From positions 1,922,001-1,986,000 of the forward strand of contig NZ_CP119559.1 in NCBI RefSeq assembly GCF_029278565.1: a stretch of 64,000 nt of DNA, given 5' to 3'. Shown piece by piece: positions 1 through 7,759 of the stretch. The notes beneath the pieces were generated by a model that saw only the letters and a list, made by a program, of their open reading frames with translations, searched no databases and was not told the DNA's origin. Position 1 is the first letter of the stretch, and each line of letters begins with the position of its first letter. The translations under genes were made by a program, and so were the position numbers. This DNA is from Haloarcula halophila. GTDB lineage: Archaea > Halobacteriota > Halobacteria > Halobacteriales > Haloarculaceae.

Positions 1-1
1 C

Positions 2-508
2 TACCTCGCCGAGGAGATGTGGCTCGCCCTGGACGAGGACGGCCCGGTCGCGGCCGCTAGCTGGCCTGAACCGCTCCACGAAGTCGACCACTACCGCATC
101 GAACGCCAACTCGTCCGCCGGACGCTGGACGACGTCCGTGAGATCACCGAGGTCGTCGACATCGACGACCCCGATACGATCGAACTCGTCGTCGCACCGG
201 CCTGGAAGTACGACGCCTACGAGATCGCCCGCGCGGCCGATCCCGACGACGCCATCGTCGGTGCGATCATGGACCACGGGACGATCCGGGACCACGGCGA
301 CGACGCGGCCGACTACGCCGCCGACTTGGCCGAAGACGGGGCCGGCCTGGAACCGATCGTCGACGGGGAACGCGAGTTGTCGGTGCTGGAACAGGCCCGC
401 TGGCTGTTCGAAGACGAGTTCGGGGCCGACGTGGCAGTGCGTCGTGGCGGCGACGACGATCTCGCCCGGAAAGCCCGGCCGAACAAGCCCGCGATCCACA
501 TCTCCTGA
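2..508 (+). CDS. leuS: Leucyl-tRNA synthetase, C-terminal part (5' truncated by window edge)
   Basis: The reading frame is open from the first bases of the window and ends at a TGA, giving the last 168 residues of a larger protein. The C-terminal stretch ending ARPNKPAIHIS, preceded by a region of alternating helices and acidic loops, matches the tail of archaeal-type leucyl-tRNA synthetase. That tail is the C-terminal domain contacting the tRNA elbow. The enzyme charges tRNA-Leu in the cytoplasm. The catalytic HIGH and KMSKS motifs lie outside the window, so identification rests on the tail only. The next gene is convergent, 25 bp downstream. Confidence 0.8.
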   Translation, partial: YLAEEMWLALDEDGPVAAASWPEPLHEVDHYRIERQLVRRTLDDVREITEVVDIDDPDTIELVVAPAWKYDAYEIARAADPDDAIVGAIMDHGTIRDHGDDAADYAADLAEDGAGLEPIVDGERELSVLEQARWLFEDEFGADVAVRRGGDDDLARKARPNKPAIHIS

Positions 509-532
509 GCGCTGGCTCGACCAGTGAGCCGG

Positions 533-1228
533 TTACGAGTGATCGACCGGTGAAGTGGGACCGGAGCGACCGCCCAGAACGGTGACAACCCGGCGGAGGA
601 GACGGCCCAGGACGAAGCCACCGAGCGCGAGCGGGAGTCCCAGGCTGAACGCGATCAGCAGGCCGATGCCCACGGCATCGGGGAGGGACACGACTTCAGT
701 CCCCCACGAGTAGGTGACGGTCGTCCCGTAGCGGGTGACCGCAGCACCGAAGATCGGGGCGCTGACGAGGCCGTACGTCGGGAGGAGCCCGGAGTTGATG
801 CCGGCGCTGATTCCGCCGAGGAGCAGCAGTCCACTGGCGGCGATGAAGATAGCCATCGAGGGGTTCGTTCCGGTCCAGGTCCCGCGGGTCAACGCCGCAA
901 GCGTCTCGTAGCCCACCGTCGAGCCGACCCACCACGCCGAGGCGAGTGCCAGCACCGGCGCGATCAGGAGTACGAGAAGCGACACGTCGGTCCGCCGTCC
1001 GAGGAGGAAGACACGGACCGGTCCGGTCACGAACCGTCTGCCCGGCCCCCGGAGGAGCCTGGTCATCGTTTCCCAGGCAGCGACGGTCTGTCCCTGCCCG
1101 ACCCGGACACACCGGACGACCACGCGTCGAACTGTTCGATACACGGACTGGAGAGCGTCTCTCGTCCATGCCATCGCAGCGATCAGGGCTGCGGTGGCCG
1201 TTCGCAAGGCGTTCTGGAGGGAAGACAT
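533..1228 (-). CDS. Haloarchaeal multi-pass membrane protein of unknown function
   Basis: This 231-residue protein starts at an ATG (MSSLQNALRT); an in-frame GTG four codons upstream is less likely. The N-terminal 75 residues are basic and amphipathic. About four hydrophobic segments follow near residues 81-103, 125-142, 150-166 and 185-210, with a glycine-rich stretch in the middle (GGISAGINSG). The C-terminus is arginine-rich and probably cytoplasmic. I do not recognise the family. It stands alone, convergent with leuS and divergent from the metallo-hydrolase. The membrane location is well supported; the function is unknown. Confidence 0.7.
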   Translation of the reverse strand: MSSLQNALRTATAALIAAMAWTRDALQSVYRTVRRVVVRCVRVGQGQTVAAWETMTRLLRGPGRRFVTGPVRVFLLGRRTDVSLLVLLIAPVLALASAWWVGSTVGYETLAALTRGTWTGTNPSMAIFIAASGLLLLGGISAGINSGLLPTYGLVSAPIFGAAVTRYGTTVTYSWGTEVVSLPDAVGIGLLIAFSLGLPLALGGFVLGRLLRRVVTVLGGRSGPTSPVDHS

Positions 1229-1330
1229 ATCAGGGCACACACTAGTTCGGCGTAACCCTGTGAACTTAATAGTTGGTAGCTACCGTGAGAATCCCGAACG
1301 ATTTCAAACGTTTCGGGTGTCACGAGCCGT

Positions 1331-1393
1331 ATGCGCCGCCAGTTCCTGGCAGGCGGAGCAGTCCTCCTCGCTGTCGCCGGGAGGCGTGTGTGA
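1331..1393 (+). pseudogene. Orphan twin-arginine leader-like mini-ORF (20 codons), possible gene remnant
   Basis: An ATG opens a 20-codon frame that reads like the start of a Tat lipoprotein leader: MRRQFLAGGAVLLAVAG followed by RRV and a TGA. A real haloarchaeal lipoprotein would continue with a cysteine after AG. Here the frame breaks exactly at the lipobox, as if one or two bases were lost or the gene was deleted. It lies in the 225-bp gap between the membrane protein and the metallo-hydrolase. It could also be chance, because the segment is short. Confidence 0.25.
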
Positions 1394-1453
1394 CAGACTC
1401 GGCGACCGCCGGCGGTCGCAACCGTTTTCTCGTCGCCGGTCGCCATCCGGACT

Positions 1454-2359
1454 ATGGCAATCGGTGACGTGTTCGAGGCCGAGCACTGCGAGGACGTCTA
1501 CTACGTCGACACCGGTATGTTCGACGTCGAGGAGTACGGATCGGTGTACATCGTCGACGCCGAGCGGCCCGCACTCGTGGATACGGGTATCGGGACCCGG
1601 TACGAGAACGTCCTCGACGCGATGGACGAGGTCGGGATCGCCCCCGTTGACCTCGACGTGATCGCGCTGACACACGTCCATCTGGACCACGCCGGCGGCG
1701 CCGGTCACCTCGTCGCGGCGTGTCCGAACGCCACGGTATACGTCCACGGCTCCGGTGCGCGCCACCTGGTCGATCCCGAGCGGCTCTGGGAAGGGACCAA
1801 ACGGGCCGTCGGCGACCAGATCCAGTACTACGTCGAGCCGGAACCGATCCCCGAGGACCGCATCGAGACGATCGAGGACGGCGACGAGATCGACTTAGGC
1901 GATCACAGCTTCGAGGTCGTCCACGCGCCGGGGCACGCTCCCCACCAGGTCGTCTTCTCCGATCCGGCCATCGACGGCGTGTTCACGGCCGACGCTGCCG
2001 GCATCTACACGCCCTCGACCGACGAGATCCACGTCACGAGCCCGCCGGCGAACTTCGAGCTGGAGACGGCCCTCGAAGACGTCGAACGCATCCAGGCGCT
2101 CGATCCGGAGACGCTGCTGTACGGACATTTCGGGCCGGCCCAGACCGACGACCGGCTGGCGGTGTACGCCGACAAACTCGCCGAGTGGGTCGCCGAGGTG
2201 GCCGAAGTCCGTGCCGATCTCGGCGACGACGACGCCGTCGTCGACCACTTCGTCGAGACTGTCGAGACCGACGATGTCTGGAGCGACCACAAGTCCAGAG
2301 CCGAGGTCGCGATGAACGTCCGGGGCGTACTGGTCGCGCTGGATCGCCGAGCGGAGTGA
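1454..2359 (+). CDS. MBL-fold metallo-hydrolase
   Basis: This 301-residue metallo-beta-lactamase-fold protein carries the metal motif THVHLDHAGG at residues 73-82 (His74, His76, Asp78, His79). Further metal ligands are likely in HAPGHAPH near residue 160, DAAG near 180 and GHFGP near 220. The ATG start lies just after an AT-poor leader. The family includes glyoxalase-II-like thioesterases, persulfide dioxygenases and lactonases; the sequence does not say which. The C-terminal extension of about 70 residues (WVAEVAEVRADLG...) is acidic and helical, as in many haloarchaeal MBL proteins. It is a single gene with no clear operon partner. Confidence 0.88.
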   Translation: MAIGDVFEAEHCEDVYYVDTGMFDVEEYGSVYIVDAERPALVDTGIGTRYENVLDAMDEVGIAPVDLDVIALTHVHLDHAGGAGHLVAACPNATVYVHGSGARHLVDPERLWEGTKRAVGDQIQYYVEPEPIPEDRIETIEDGDEIDLGDHSFEVVHAPGHAPHQVVFSDPAIDGVFTADAAGIYTPSTDEIHVTSPPANFELETALEDVERIQALDPETLLYGHFGPAQTDDRLAVYADKLAEWVAEVAEVRADLGDDDAVVDHFVETVETDDVWSDHKSRAEVAMNVRGVLVALDRRAE

Positions 2360-2440
2360 GACGAATCCCGCCCGGTGCCCGGACGAGTAGACGCGTTTAT
2401 CAGTGGTCCGTTCGTTCTCCCGGACTGATGGAGGACACCA

Positions 2441-4387
2441 GTGGCTGGTAGCTCTACACTACTGATCCCTCTCGTCGCCGGTATCATCGGACTCGGTGTG
2501 GTCGCACAACTCGCGGCCGCTCGGCTCAGAATCCCGAGTATCATCTTCTACCTGCTCGTCGGGGTTATCATCGGGCAACCGGGACTGGGGATCATCGGCA
2601 GCGGTACCTTCGGCGGTGCGCTGTCGGCGATCGTCGGCCTGGCTGTCGCGATCATCGTCTTCGAGGGGGCCTACCACTTGCGGTTCGAACGCATCAGAGA
2701 GGCGCCCGCGGCGACGTTTCGGCTCGTGACCCTCGGTGCCGCTATCGCGTTGATCGGGACCGCCGTCGCGGTCAAGTTCGCCTTCAGCGAACCCGCGGTC
2801 TCCTGGAACCTCGCCTTTCTCATCGGCGCACTGCTGGTGGCGACGGGACCGACGGTCATCACGCCGATCCTGAACGTCGTCCCGGTCCGGGATCGGGTCG
2901 CGACTGCCTTGGAGACGGAGGGGATCGTCAACGACGTCACCGCAGCGATCATCGCGGTCGTCGTCTTCGAGACGGTCAACCCCGCTGCGAACAGCCAGGG
3001 GCTGGTCCGGGCGTTCGCGTTCCGACTGGGGACCGGGCTACTGGTCGGATTGATCGTTGCGGGCCTGTTGTACTACCTGCTACAGTATATCGATCTCTCG
3101 CCGAGCGACGCGCCCAGAAACGCCCGGCTGTTGACGCTCGCGGGCGCCCTGGTCGCCTACGCCGCAGCCAACACCATCGCCACCGAGGCCGGCGTCGCCG
3201 CGGCCGCGACCGCCGGGGTCGCACTGGGGAACATCGACCACCCCTACGAGGAGGACATCGAGGAGTTCAAAGGCGACATCACGCTGCTCGTCCTTTCGTT
3301 CGTCTTTATCGCGCTTGCGGCACAGCTGAGCCTCGACGCGCTTATCGATGTCGGGCTGGCCGGGATCGTCGTCGTCGCCGCCGTCGCCTTGCTCATCCGT
3401 CCGCTGCTCGTGTTCGTTTCGATGACCGGTGATCGGTTTACCCGGGCCGAGAAACTGTTCGTCAGCTTCGTCGGTCCACGCGGGATCATTCCGGCATCGG
3501 TCGCGACGCTGTTTGCAGTCGAGTTGAATACTGTCGCCGAGGAACGGCGGGCCGAGGCGGCCGAACTTACCGGTGCGGAGGCCGACGCGCTTCTCCAGCA
3601 GGCCCAACTGCTGGGGACACAGGCCGAGATACTGCTGGGGACCGTCTTTCTCGTCATCTTCGTGACTGCCCTGCTAGAGGGCGGTCTCGCGCGTACGATC
3701 GCGGAGAAACTGAATGTGATACCAATGCGAGTCATCATCGTCGGCGGCGGCAAGGTCGGCCGCGCACTCGCCGAACGGCTGGAGGACCGAGGGGAGAACA
3801 TCGTCATCATCGAACAGGACGAATCGATCGTCGAACGCGCCCGGAACGAGGGGTACGCGGTCGAGATCGGTGACGGCACCGACACGGACGTGTTACGCTC
3901 CGCCGGTGCCGAGAACGCAAAGACAGTCGTCGCTGCGACCGGTGACGACGACGCGAACCTGCTGGTCTCACAGCTGGCCAGTTCGAAGTTCGGCGTCGAG
4001 CGGATCATCGCCCGCGCGAACAACCCCAACAACGTCGAGGCCTTCGAGGATCTCGGCGTCCGGACCATCTCCTCGGCGATGGCGACCGCCTGGGCCATCG
4101 ACAACCAGATCGAACGGCCGGCCATCGCTCACTGGATGACCGACGTGGGCCGGAGTGGCGACGTCCAGGAGGTCGAAGTCAAAAACGAGGAGCTGATCGG
4201 TAAATCCGTCCGCGAGATCGGGCCGATGCTCCCCGATGCTTGTCTCATCGCGCTGGTCAGCGGTAAAGACTACGAGGACGCACAGGTCCCGACCGCCGAC
4301 TACGTCCTTCAGGAGGGTGACATGGTGACACTGCTCGGTCGCCGCGAGTCGGTCCGTGACGGGATGAAACTCGTCGGTGACGGCTAG
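2441..4387 (+). CDS. CPA2-type sodium/proton (or potassium/proton) antiporter with C-terminal TrkA-N and TrkA-C domains
   Basis: This 648-residue protein begins at a GTG preceded by a good Shine-Dalgarno (GGAGG, bases 2430-2434). Residues 1-415 hold about 12 hydrophobic segments of a KefB/NhaP-like antiporter. Residues from about 429 (MRVIIVGGGKVGRALAE) form a Rossmann TrkA-N domain with the GxGxxG nucleotide loop, and residues from about 560 form a TrkA-C ligand domain. The arrangement indicates cation efflux gated by NAD(H) or another nucleotide. Such transporters matter in halophiles for sodium extrusion and potassium balance. The 3' end overlaps the convergent thioesterase gene by 4 bp. 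Ion specificity cannot be read from sequence. Confidence 0.9.
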   Translation: MAGSSTLLIPLVAGIIGLGVVAQLAAARLRIPSIIFYLLVGVIIGQPGLGIIGSGTFGGALSAIVGLAVAIIVFEGAYHLRFERIREAPAATFRLVTLGAAIALIGTAVAVKFAFSEPAVSWNLAFLIGALLVATGPTVITPILNVVPVRDRVATALETEGIVNDVTAAIIAVVVFETVNPAANSQGLVRAFAFRLGTGLLVGLIVAGLLYYLLQYIDLSPSDAPRNARLLTLAGALVAYAAANTIATEAGVAAAATAGVALGNIDHPYEEDIEEFKGDITLLVLSFVFIALAAQLSLDALIDVGLAGIVVVAAVALLIRPLLVFVSMTGDRFTRAEKLFVSFVGPRGIIPASVATLFAVELNTVAEERRAEAAELTGAEADALLQQAQLLGTQAEILLGTVFLVIFVTALLEGGLARTIAEKLNVIPMRVIIVGGGKVGRALAERLEDRGENIVIIEQDESIVERARNEGYAVEIGDGTDTDVLRSAGAENAKTVVAATGDDDANLLVSQLASSKFGVERIIARANNPNNVEAFEDLGVRTISSAMATAWAIDNQIERPAIAHWMTDVGRSGDVQEVEVKNEELIGKSVREIGPMLPDACLIALVSGKDYEDAQVPTADYVLQEGDMVTLLGRRESVRDGMKLVGDG

Positions 4388-4800
4388 TCTTGCTGCCAGG
4401 GCGACCCGTCGCCTTCGCCGCTCGTCTTGTAGGTTCCACGAGCCGTCGCGACGTGATGGTCGTCGGCGTCGTACACGTCGATATCGACGACGGCGACGCT
4501 TCCGCCCATCCGAATCACGTCGGCCTCGGCGCGTATATCCGCCGTCGCCGGCGCGAGGTAGTCGATCCGCATGTCCACCGTCGGTGAGATCGTCTCCGAC
4601 AGCGAGACGACGGCCGCGCCGCCGACCGTGTCGACGAGCGAGTACGTGACGCCGCCGTGTGCGATCATCTGGGTCGGGTTCGACGAGTGTTCGGGTTGCA
4701 ACGGAAGCCGGCCCTCGGCGTGCCCCTCGTCGGCGGCAGTGAGCGCTATTCCTAACTCCTCGACGAACGGCAACTCGTTGAAGATTCCCTCGACGTCCAT
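4384..4800 (-). CDS. PaaI-family hotdog-fold thioesterase
   Basis: This 138-residue single hotdog domain contains the signature AHGGVTYSLVDTVGG around residues 48-62 (HGG plus the catalytic acidic residue Asp57). The downstream beta-strands (DMRIDYLAPA, RMGGSVAVVDIDVYDA) are typical of PaaI/acyl-CoA thioesterases. It probably hydrolyses an aromatic or medium-chain acyl-CoA in the cytoplasm. The ATG is preceded by a short spacer, and the gene is divergent from the TrmB-type regulator. A thiolase nearby (6001-7134) makes an acyl-CoA role plausible, but there is no shared operon. Confidence 0.87.
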   Translation of the reverse strand: MDVEGIFNELPFVEELGIALTAADEGHAEGRLPLQPEHSSNPTQMIAHGGVTYSLVDTVGGAAVVSLSETISPTVDMRIDYLAPATADIRAEADVIRMGGSVAVVDIDVYDADDHHVATARGTYKTSGEGDGSPWQQD

Positions 4801-4926
4801 ACGTTCACGACGGCGGCGAGAGGCATAAGCCCACGAGAACCCGGCACAACGTGTCTATCGTGGTCTCGCATACGGACTCTCCGGCTCGGACGATGGACTG
4901 AAGGCGCCGGCCACGACATTGCGCGC

Positions 4927-5973
4927 ATGGCCGAGACGGTAGCACAGTTGGCTCGGTTCGGGCTCTCGGAGACGGAAGCACGGACGTACGTCGCAGTGCT
5001 GGAACGGGGCAGTGCGACCATCGCGGAACTCAGTACGGCGACCGACATCTCGACGGGCTACGTCTACGATCTCGTCGAGAGCCTCGAGGACCGCGGGCTG
5101 GTCGTCGTCGACGACCACCGGACGCCGACACGGGTCCGGGCGGTCGATCCGGAGTCGGCCATCGAGTCGATGACCGAGGAGCTATCCGAGTTAGCGACGG
5201 ATCTGGCCGAGCGCCACACCGAAGCCGAACCGGACTACCCGGCGGTCGAACTCGTCAGGACGCGGGAGACGCTGTACGACCGACTGGAGCGACTCGTCGA
5301 GAACGCCAGCCAGGAGGTGTTCCTGTCGGTCCCCGCGCCGGCGATCGGTCGTCTCACGCCCGCGCTGGAGCGTGCCGTCCGTCGGGGCGTGTTCGTGGCT
5401 GTCCTGCTGGGGACGGCCGGTGTCGACGGTCCGGTCGATGTCGAGCGGATCGCTGGTGGAACACACGTCGTCCGGACGTGGGAGGCGACCGTCGCCAGCT
5501 TGGCCGCCGCCGACGGGCGCGTCTCGATCACCAGCGACTCCTCGCTGTTGCACGGCCAACACCGCGAGGGTGAGTACGGGCTAGCGATCGAACAGAGTCC
5601 CAAAAACGCCACTGCGATCCTCTCGCAGTGGTCGAATTTCTGGGCCGCCGGCCAGCAGATCTACCGCGCCGACTGCCCCTCGCTTCCACTGGAGACCGTC
5701 TCGTTCCGACACGGACTGTTCGCCATCGCGACCCACGACGACCCCCACTCGCTGGCGGTGACCGCCCACCTCCTCCCGGAACAGGACAGGGAGACGCTGA
5801 CCGGGCGGGTCGTCGAGACGAAACAGGGGCTGGTCGACCCCGTCACCGCCGAGTTCACCGGGCAGAACGGACTGGTGCTGGACGTCGACGGTACCAATCA
5901 CAGCGTCGGCGGCAGCGGTGCCTACACCGAGGCGTTCGCGGCCGACCGCCTCTCGGTACGCGAACGGGAGTAG
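4927..5973 (+). CDS. TrmB-family transcriptional regulator
   Basis: This 348-residue protein has an N-terminal winged helix (residues 1-70: LARFGLSETEARTYVAVLERG, then TATDISTGYVYDLVESLEDRG). A helical dimer linker and a TrmB effector domain follow (residues 100-348, with ELVRTRETLYDRLERLVENA and a C-terminal sugar-pocket-like beta domain). The architecture matches haloarchaeal TrmB proteins; the best studied, in Halobacterium, controls glycolysis and gluconeogenesis in response to glucose. I see no TACT/GAGTA-type site by its own promoter. It could be that global regulator or a paralogue. It converges on the thiolase gene 27 bp away. Confidence 0.85.
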   Translation: MAETVAQLARFGLSETEARTYVAVLERGSATIAELSTATDISTGYVYDLVESLEDRGLVVVDDHRTPTRVRAVDPESAIESMTEELSELATDLAERHTEAEPDYPAVELVRTRETLYDRLERLVENASQEVFLSVPAPAIGRLTPALERAVRRGVFVAVLLGTAGVDGPVDVERIAGGTHVVRTWEATVASLAAADGRVSITSDSSLLHGQHREGEYGLAIEQSPKNATAILSQWSNFWAAGQQIYRADCPSLPLETVSFRHGLFAIATHDDPHSLAVTAHLLPEQDRETLTGRVVETKQGLVDPVTAEFTGQNGLVLDVDGTNHSVGGSGAYTEAFAADRLSVRERE

Positions 5974-6000
5974 GTGGACAGGCGGCCCGCGGGGAGACTC

Positions 6001-7134
6001 TCAGGGCCGGTGGAACTCGATCGCCGCACCCTGGCCGAAGCCGACACACTCGGTCGCCAGTCCCAGGTCGGCGTCCCGGCGGTTCATCTCGTGGACGAGC
6101 GTCACCGGGAGGCGAGCGCCGCTTGCCCCCAGCGGGTGGCCGATGGCGATGGCGCCACCGTTGACGTTGAAGATCTCGTCGTCGAACCCCAGCTCGCGCT
6201 GGCAGTACAGCGTCTGGGAGGCGAAGGCTTCGTTCAGTTCGACCAGGTCGTACTCGTCGGTGTCCCGATCGATCCGCTCGCCCAGTTTGCGGACGGCAGG
6301 GACCGGCCCGATCCCCATGACCGTCGGATCGACGCCGGCGACCTCGTGGGCACCGATCTCGGCTAAGATCTCCAGGTCCCGCTCCTCGGCGAACGCCCGG
6401 GAGGTGACCATGAGGCCCGCGGCCCCGTCCGAGACCTGCGAGGCGTTGCCCGGCGTGACTGTCCCGTCGGACTTGAACACCGTCGGGAGGCCCGAGAGCT
6501 TCTCCAGGGAGGTGTCACGGCGGATACCCTCGTCTTCCTCGATGCGGCCCTCGTCGGTCTCGACGGGAACGATCTCGTCGTCGAAGCGCCCTTCGTCGGT
6601 CGCCGCTGCGGCCCGCTCGTGGCTCCGCAGGGCGTACTCGTCCTGTGCCTGGCGGGCGACGTCTTTCTCATCGGCGACTTTCTCGGCGGTCATCCCCATC
6701 TGGAGTTCGCCGATGTTGTACAGGTCGGCCAGCCGCGGATGGACGTTGTGGGTGTTCTCGCCCATCTTCACGCGGGACATCGACTCGACGCCGCCGGCGA
6801 TCAGGACTTCGCGCTGGCCCGCAGCGACGGCGTCGGCCGCCCGCATCAACGCCTCCGCCGAGGAGGCACACCAGCGGTTGACCGTCGATCCGGGGACCGA
6901 CTCGCCCAGATCCGACAGCAGCGAGATCACGCGGGCAAGGTTGTTCCCCTGCTCGCCCCGCTGCTGGGCACAGCCCCACAGCAGGTCGTCGACCTCGTCG
7001 GACTCGACGCCGGTACTGGCGAGCAACTGGTTGACGAGCGGGATCGAGAGCTCCTCGCTGCGAACCTCCGCGTACGCGCCGTCTTCTTTCCCCTGTGGCG
7101 TCCGTACCGCGTCGACGATAACCGGTGTTGGCAT
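6001..7134 (-). CDS. Acetyl-CoA C-acyltransferase (thiolase)
   Basis: This 377-residue thiolase starts at ATG (MPTPVIVDAVRTPQGK). A TTG-initiated 13-residue extension upstream is not needed, since the family starts at VIVDAVRTP. The nucleophilic cysteine is Cys89 in VNRWCASS. The C-terminal catalytic His lies in NGGAIAIGHPLGASGAR, and the proton-shuttle Cys in CVGFGQGAA. The enzyme condenses or cleaves acyl-CoA and acetyl-CoA, as in beta-oxidation or polyester precursor synthesis. Length and motifs are complete. The missing third glycine of the usual CxGxGxG (CVGFGQG here) is common in haloarchaeal copies. No beta-oxidation operon is adjacent. Confidence 0.92.
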   Translation of the reverse strand: MPTPVIVDAVRTPQGKEDGAYAEVRSEELSIPLVNQLLASTGVESDEVDDLLWGCAQQRGEQGNNLARVISLLSDLGESVPGSTVNRWCASSAEALMRAADAVAAGQREVLIAGGVESMSRVKMGENTHNVHPRLADLYNIGELQMGMTAEKVADEKDVARQAQDEYALRSHERAAAATDEGRFDDEIVPVETDEGRIEEDEGIRRDTSLEKLSGLPTVFKSDGTVTPGNASQVSDGAAGLMVTSRAFAEERDLEILAEIGAHEVAGVDPTVMGIGPVPAVRKLGERIDRDTDEYDLVELNEAFASQTLYCQRELGFDDEIFNVNGGAIAIGHPLGASGARLPVTLVHEMNRRDADLGLATECVGFGQGAAIEFHRP

Positions 7135-7227
7135 GGCCGAATCAACGCCCCCGTTCGTGTTAAACCCTGACAAACTCGCAACCGGGTGCGGAGAGTTGTC
7201 CGCCTCGTGACGGCGGCGTCTTCACGA

Positions 7228-7695
7228 TCAGCCGTCGGCGAAACCCGGCGGCAACCCGGTGTGTTTTATGCCGCTGCGTTCCTCGATCTGGAACCGATAG
7301 ACGACGATCTCCGCGGACTCGGCGAGGCGCTCGAACAGGTCGGGTCGCCACGCTCCGTCGAGGATCGTTTCGAGGCCCTCGACCGCCGACTCGCGGACTC
7401 GTTCCGGGCGTCCTGCCAGGACGACACTCTCCCAGTTGAACATCGACCGCACGTCGTAGACGAGAAAGCCCGCCTGCTCGGTGTCCTCGATGAGCCGTCG
7501 TTTCCGGCTGTCGGGACCGCCGACGAAGGTGAAATACAGCGACTCGTCGTCGTAGCCATACGAGATCGGAACCATGTACGGTGCCCCCTCGGCCGGCAGA
7601 CCGAGGACCCCGACTTGCTGGCTCGCGACGAACGCCCCGATGGCCTCGTCGTCCATCCGTGCCAGTCCGGCCGCTTCGAGTGAATCGACTGTCAT
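7228..7695 (-). CDS. Pyridoxamine 5'-phosphate oxidase family protein (FMN-binding split barrel)
   Basis: This 155-residue split-barrel protein contains QQVGVLGLPAEGAPYMVPISYGY (about residues 26-48) followed by LYFTFVGGPDSRKRRLIEDT and VVLAGRPERV. This strand and loop pattern is typical of small haloarchaeal flavin-binding PNPOx-like proteins. The FMN site normally involves the PISY strand and the SRKRR loop. It probably binds FMN or F420 and acts as a small reductase or sensor; true pyridoxamine oxidation is unlikely at this length. The ATG (MTVDSLEAAG) is close to an upstream TATA-like AT patch. It stands alone between the thiolase and the DUF1508 protein. Confidence 0.85.
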   Translation of the reverse strand: MTVDSLEAAGLARMDDEAIGAFVASQQVGVLGLPAEGAPYMVPISYGYDDESLYFTFVGGPDSRKRRLIEDTEQAGFLVYDVRSMFNWESVVLAGRPERVRESAVEGLETILDGAWRPDLFERLAESAEIVVYRFQIEERSGIKHTGLPPGFADG

Positions 7696-7759
7696 ATCTG
7701 CAACTTCGCCGAAATCCCGGTTAAGTAGTCCGGGGATTCTCCCCAGCGGGGAACGGCCG

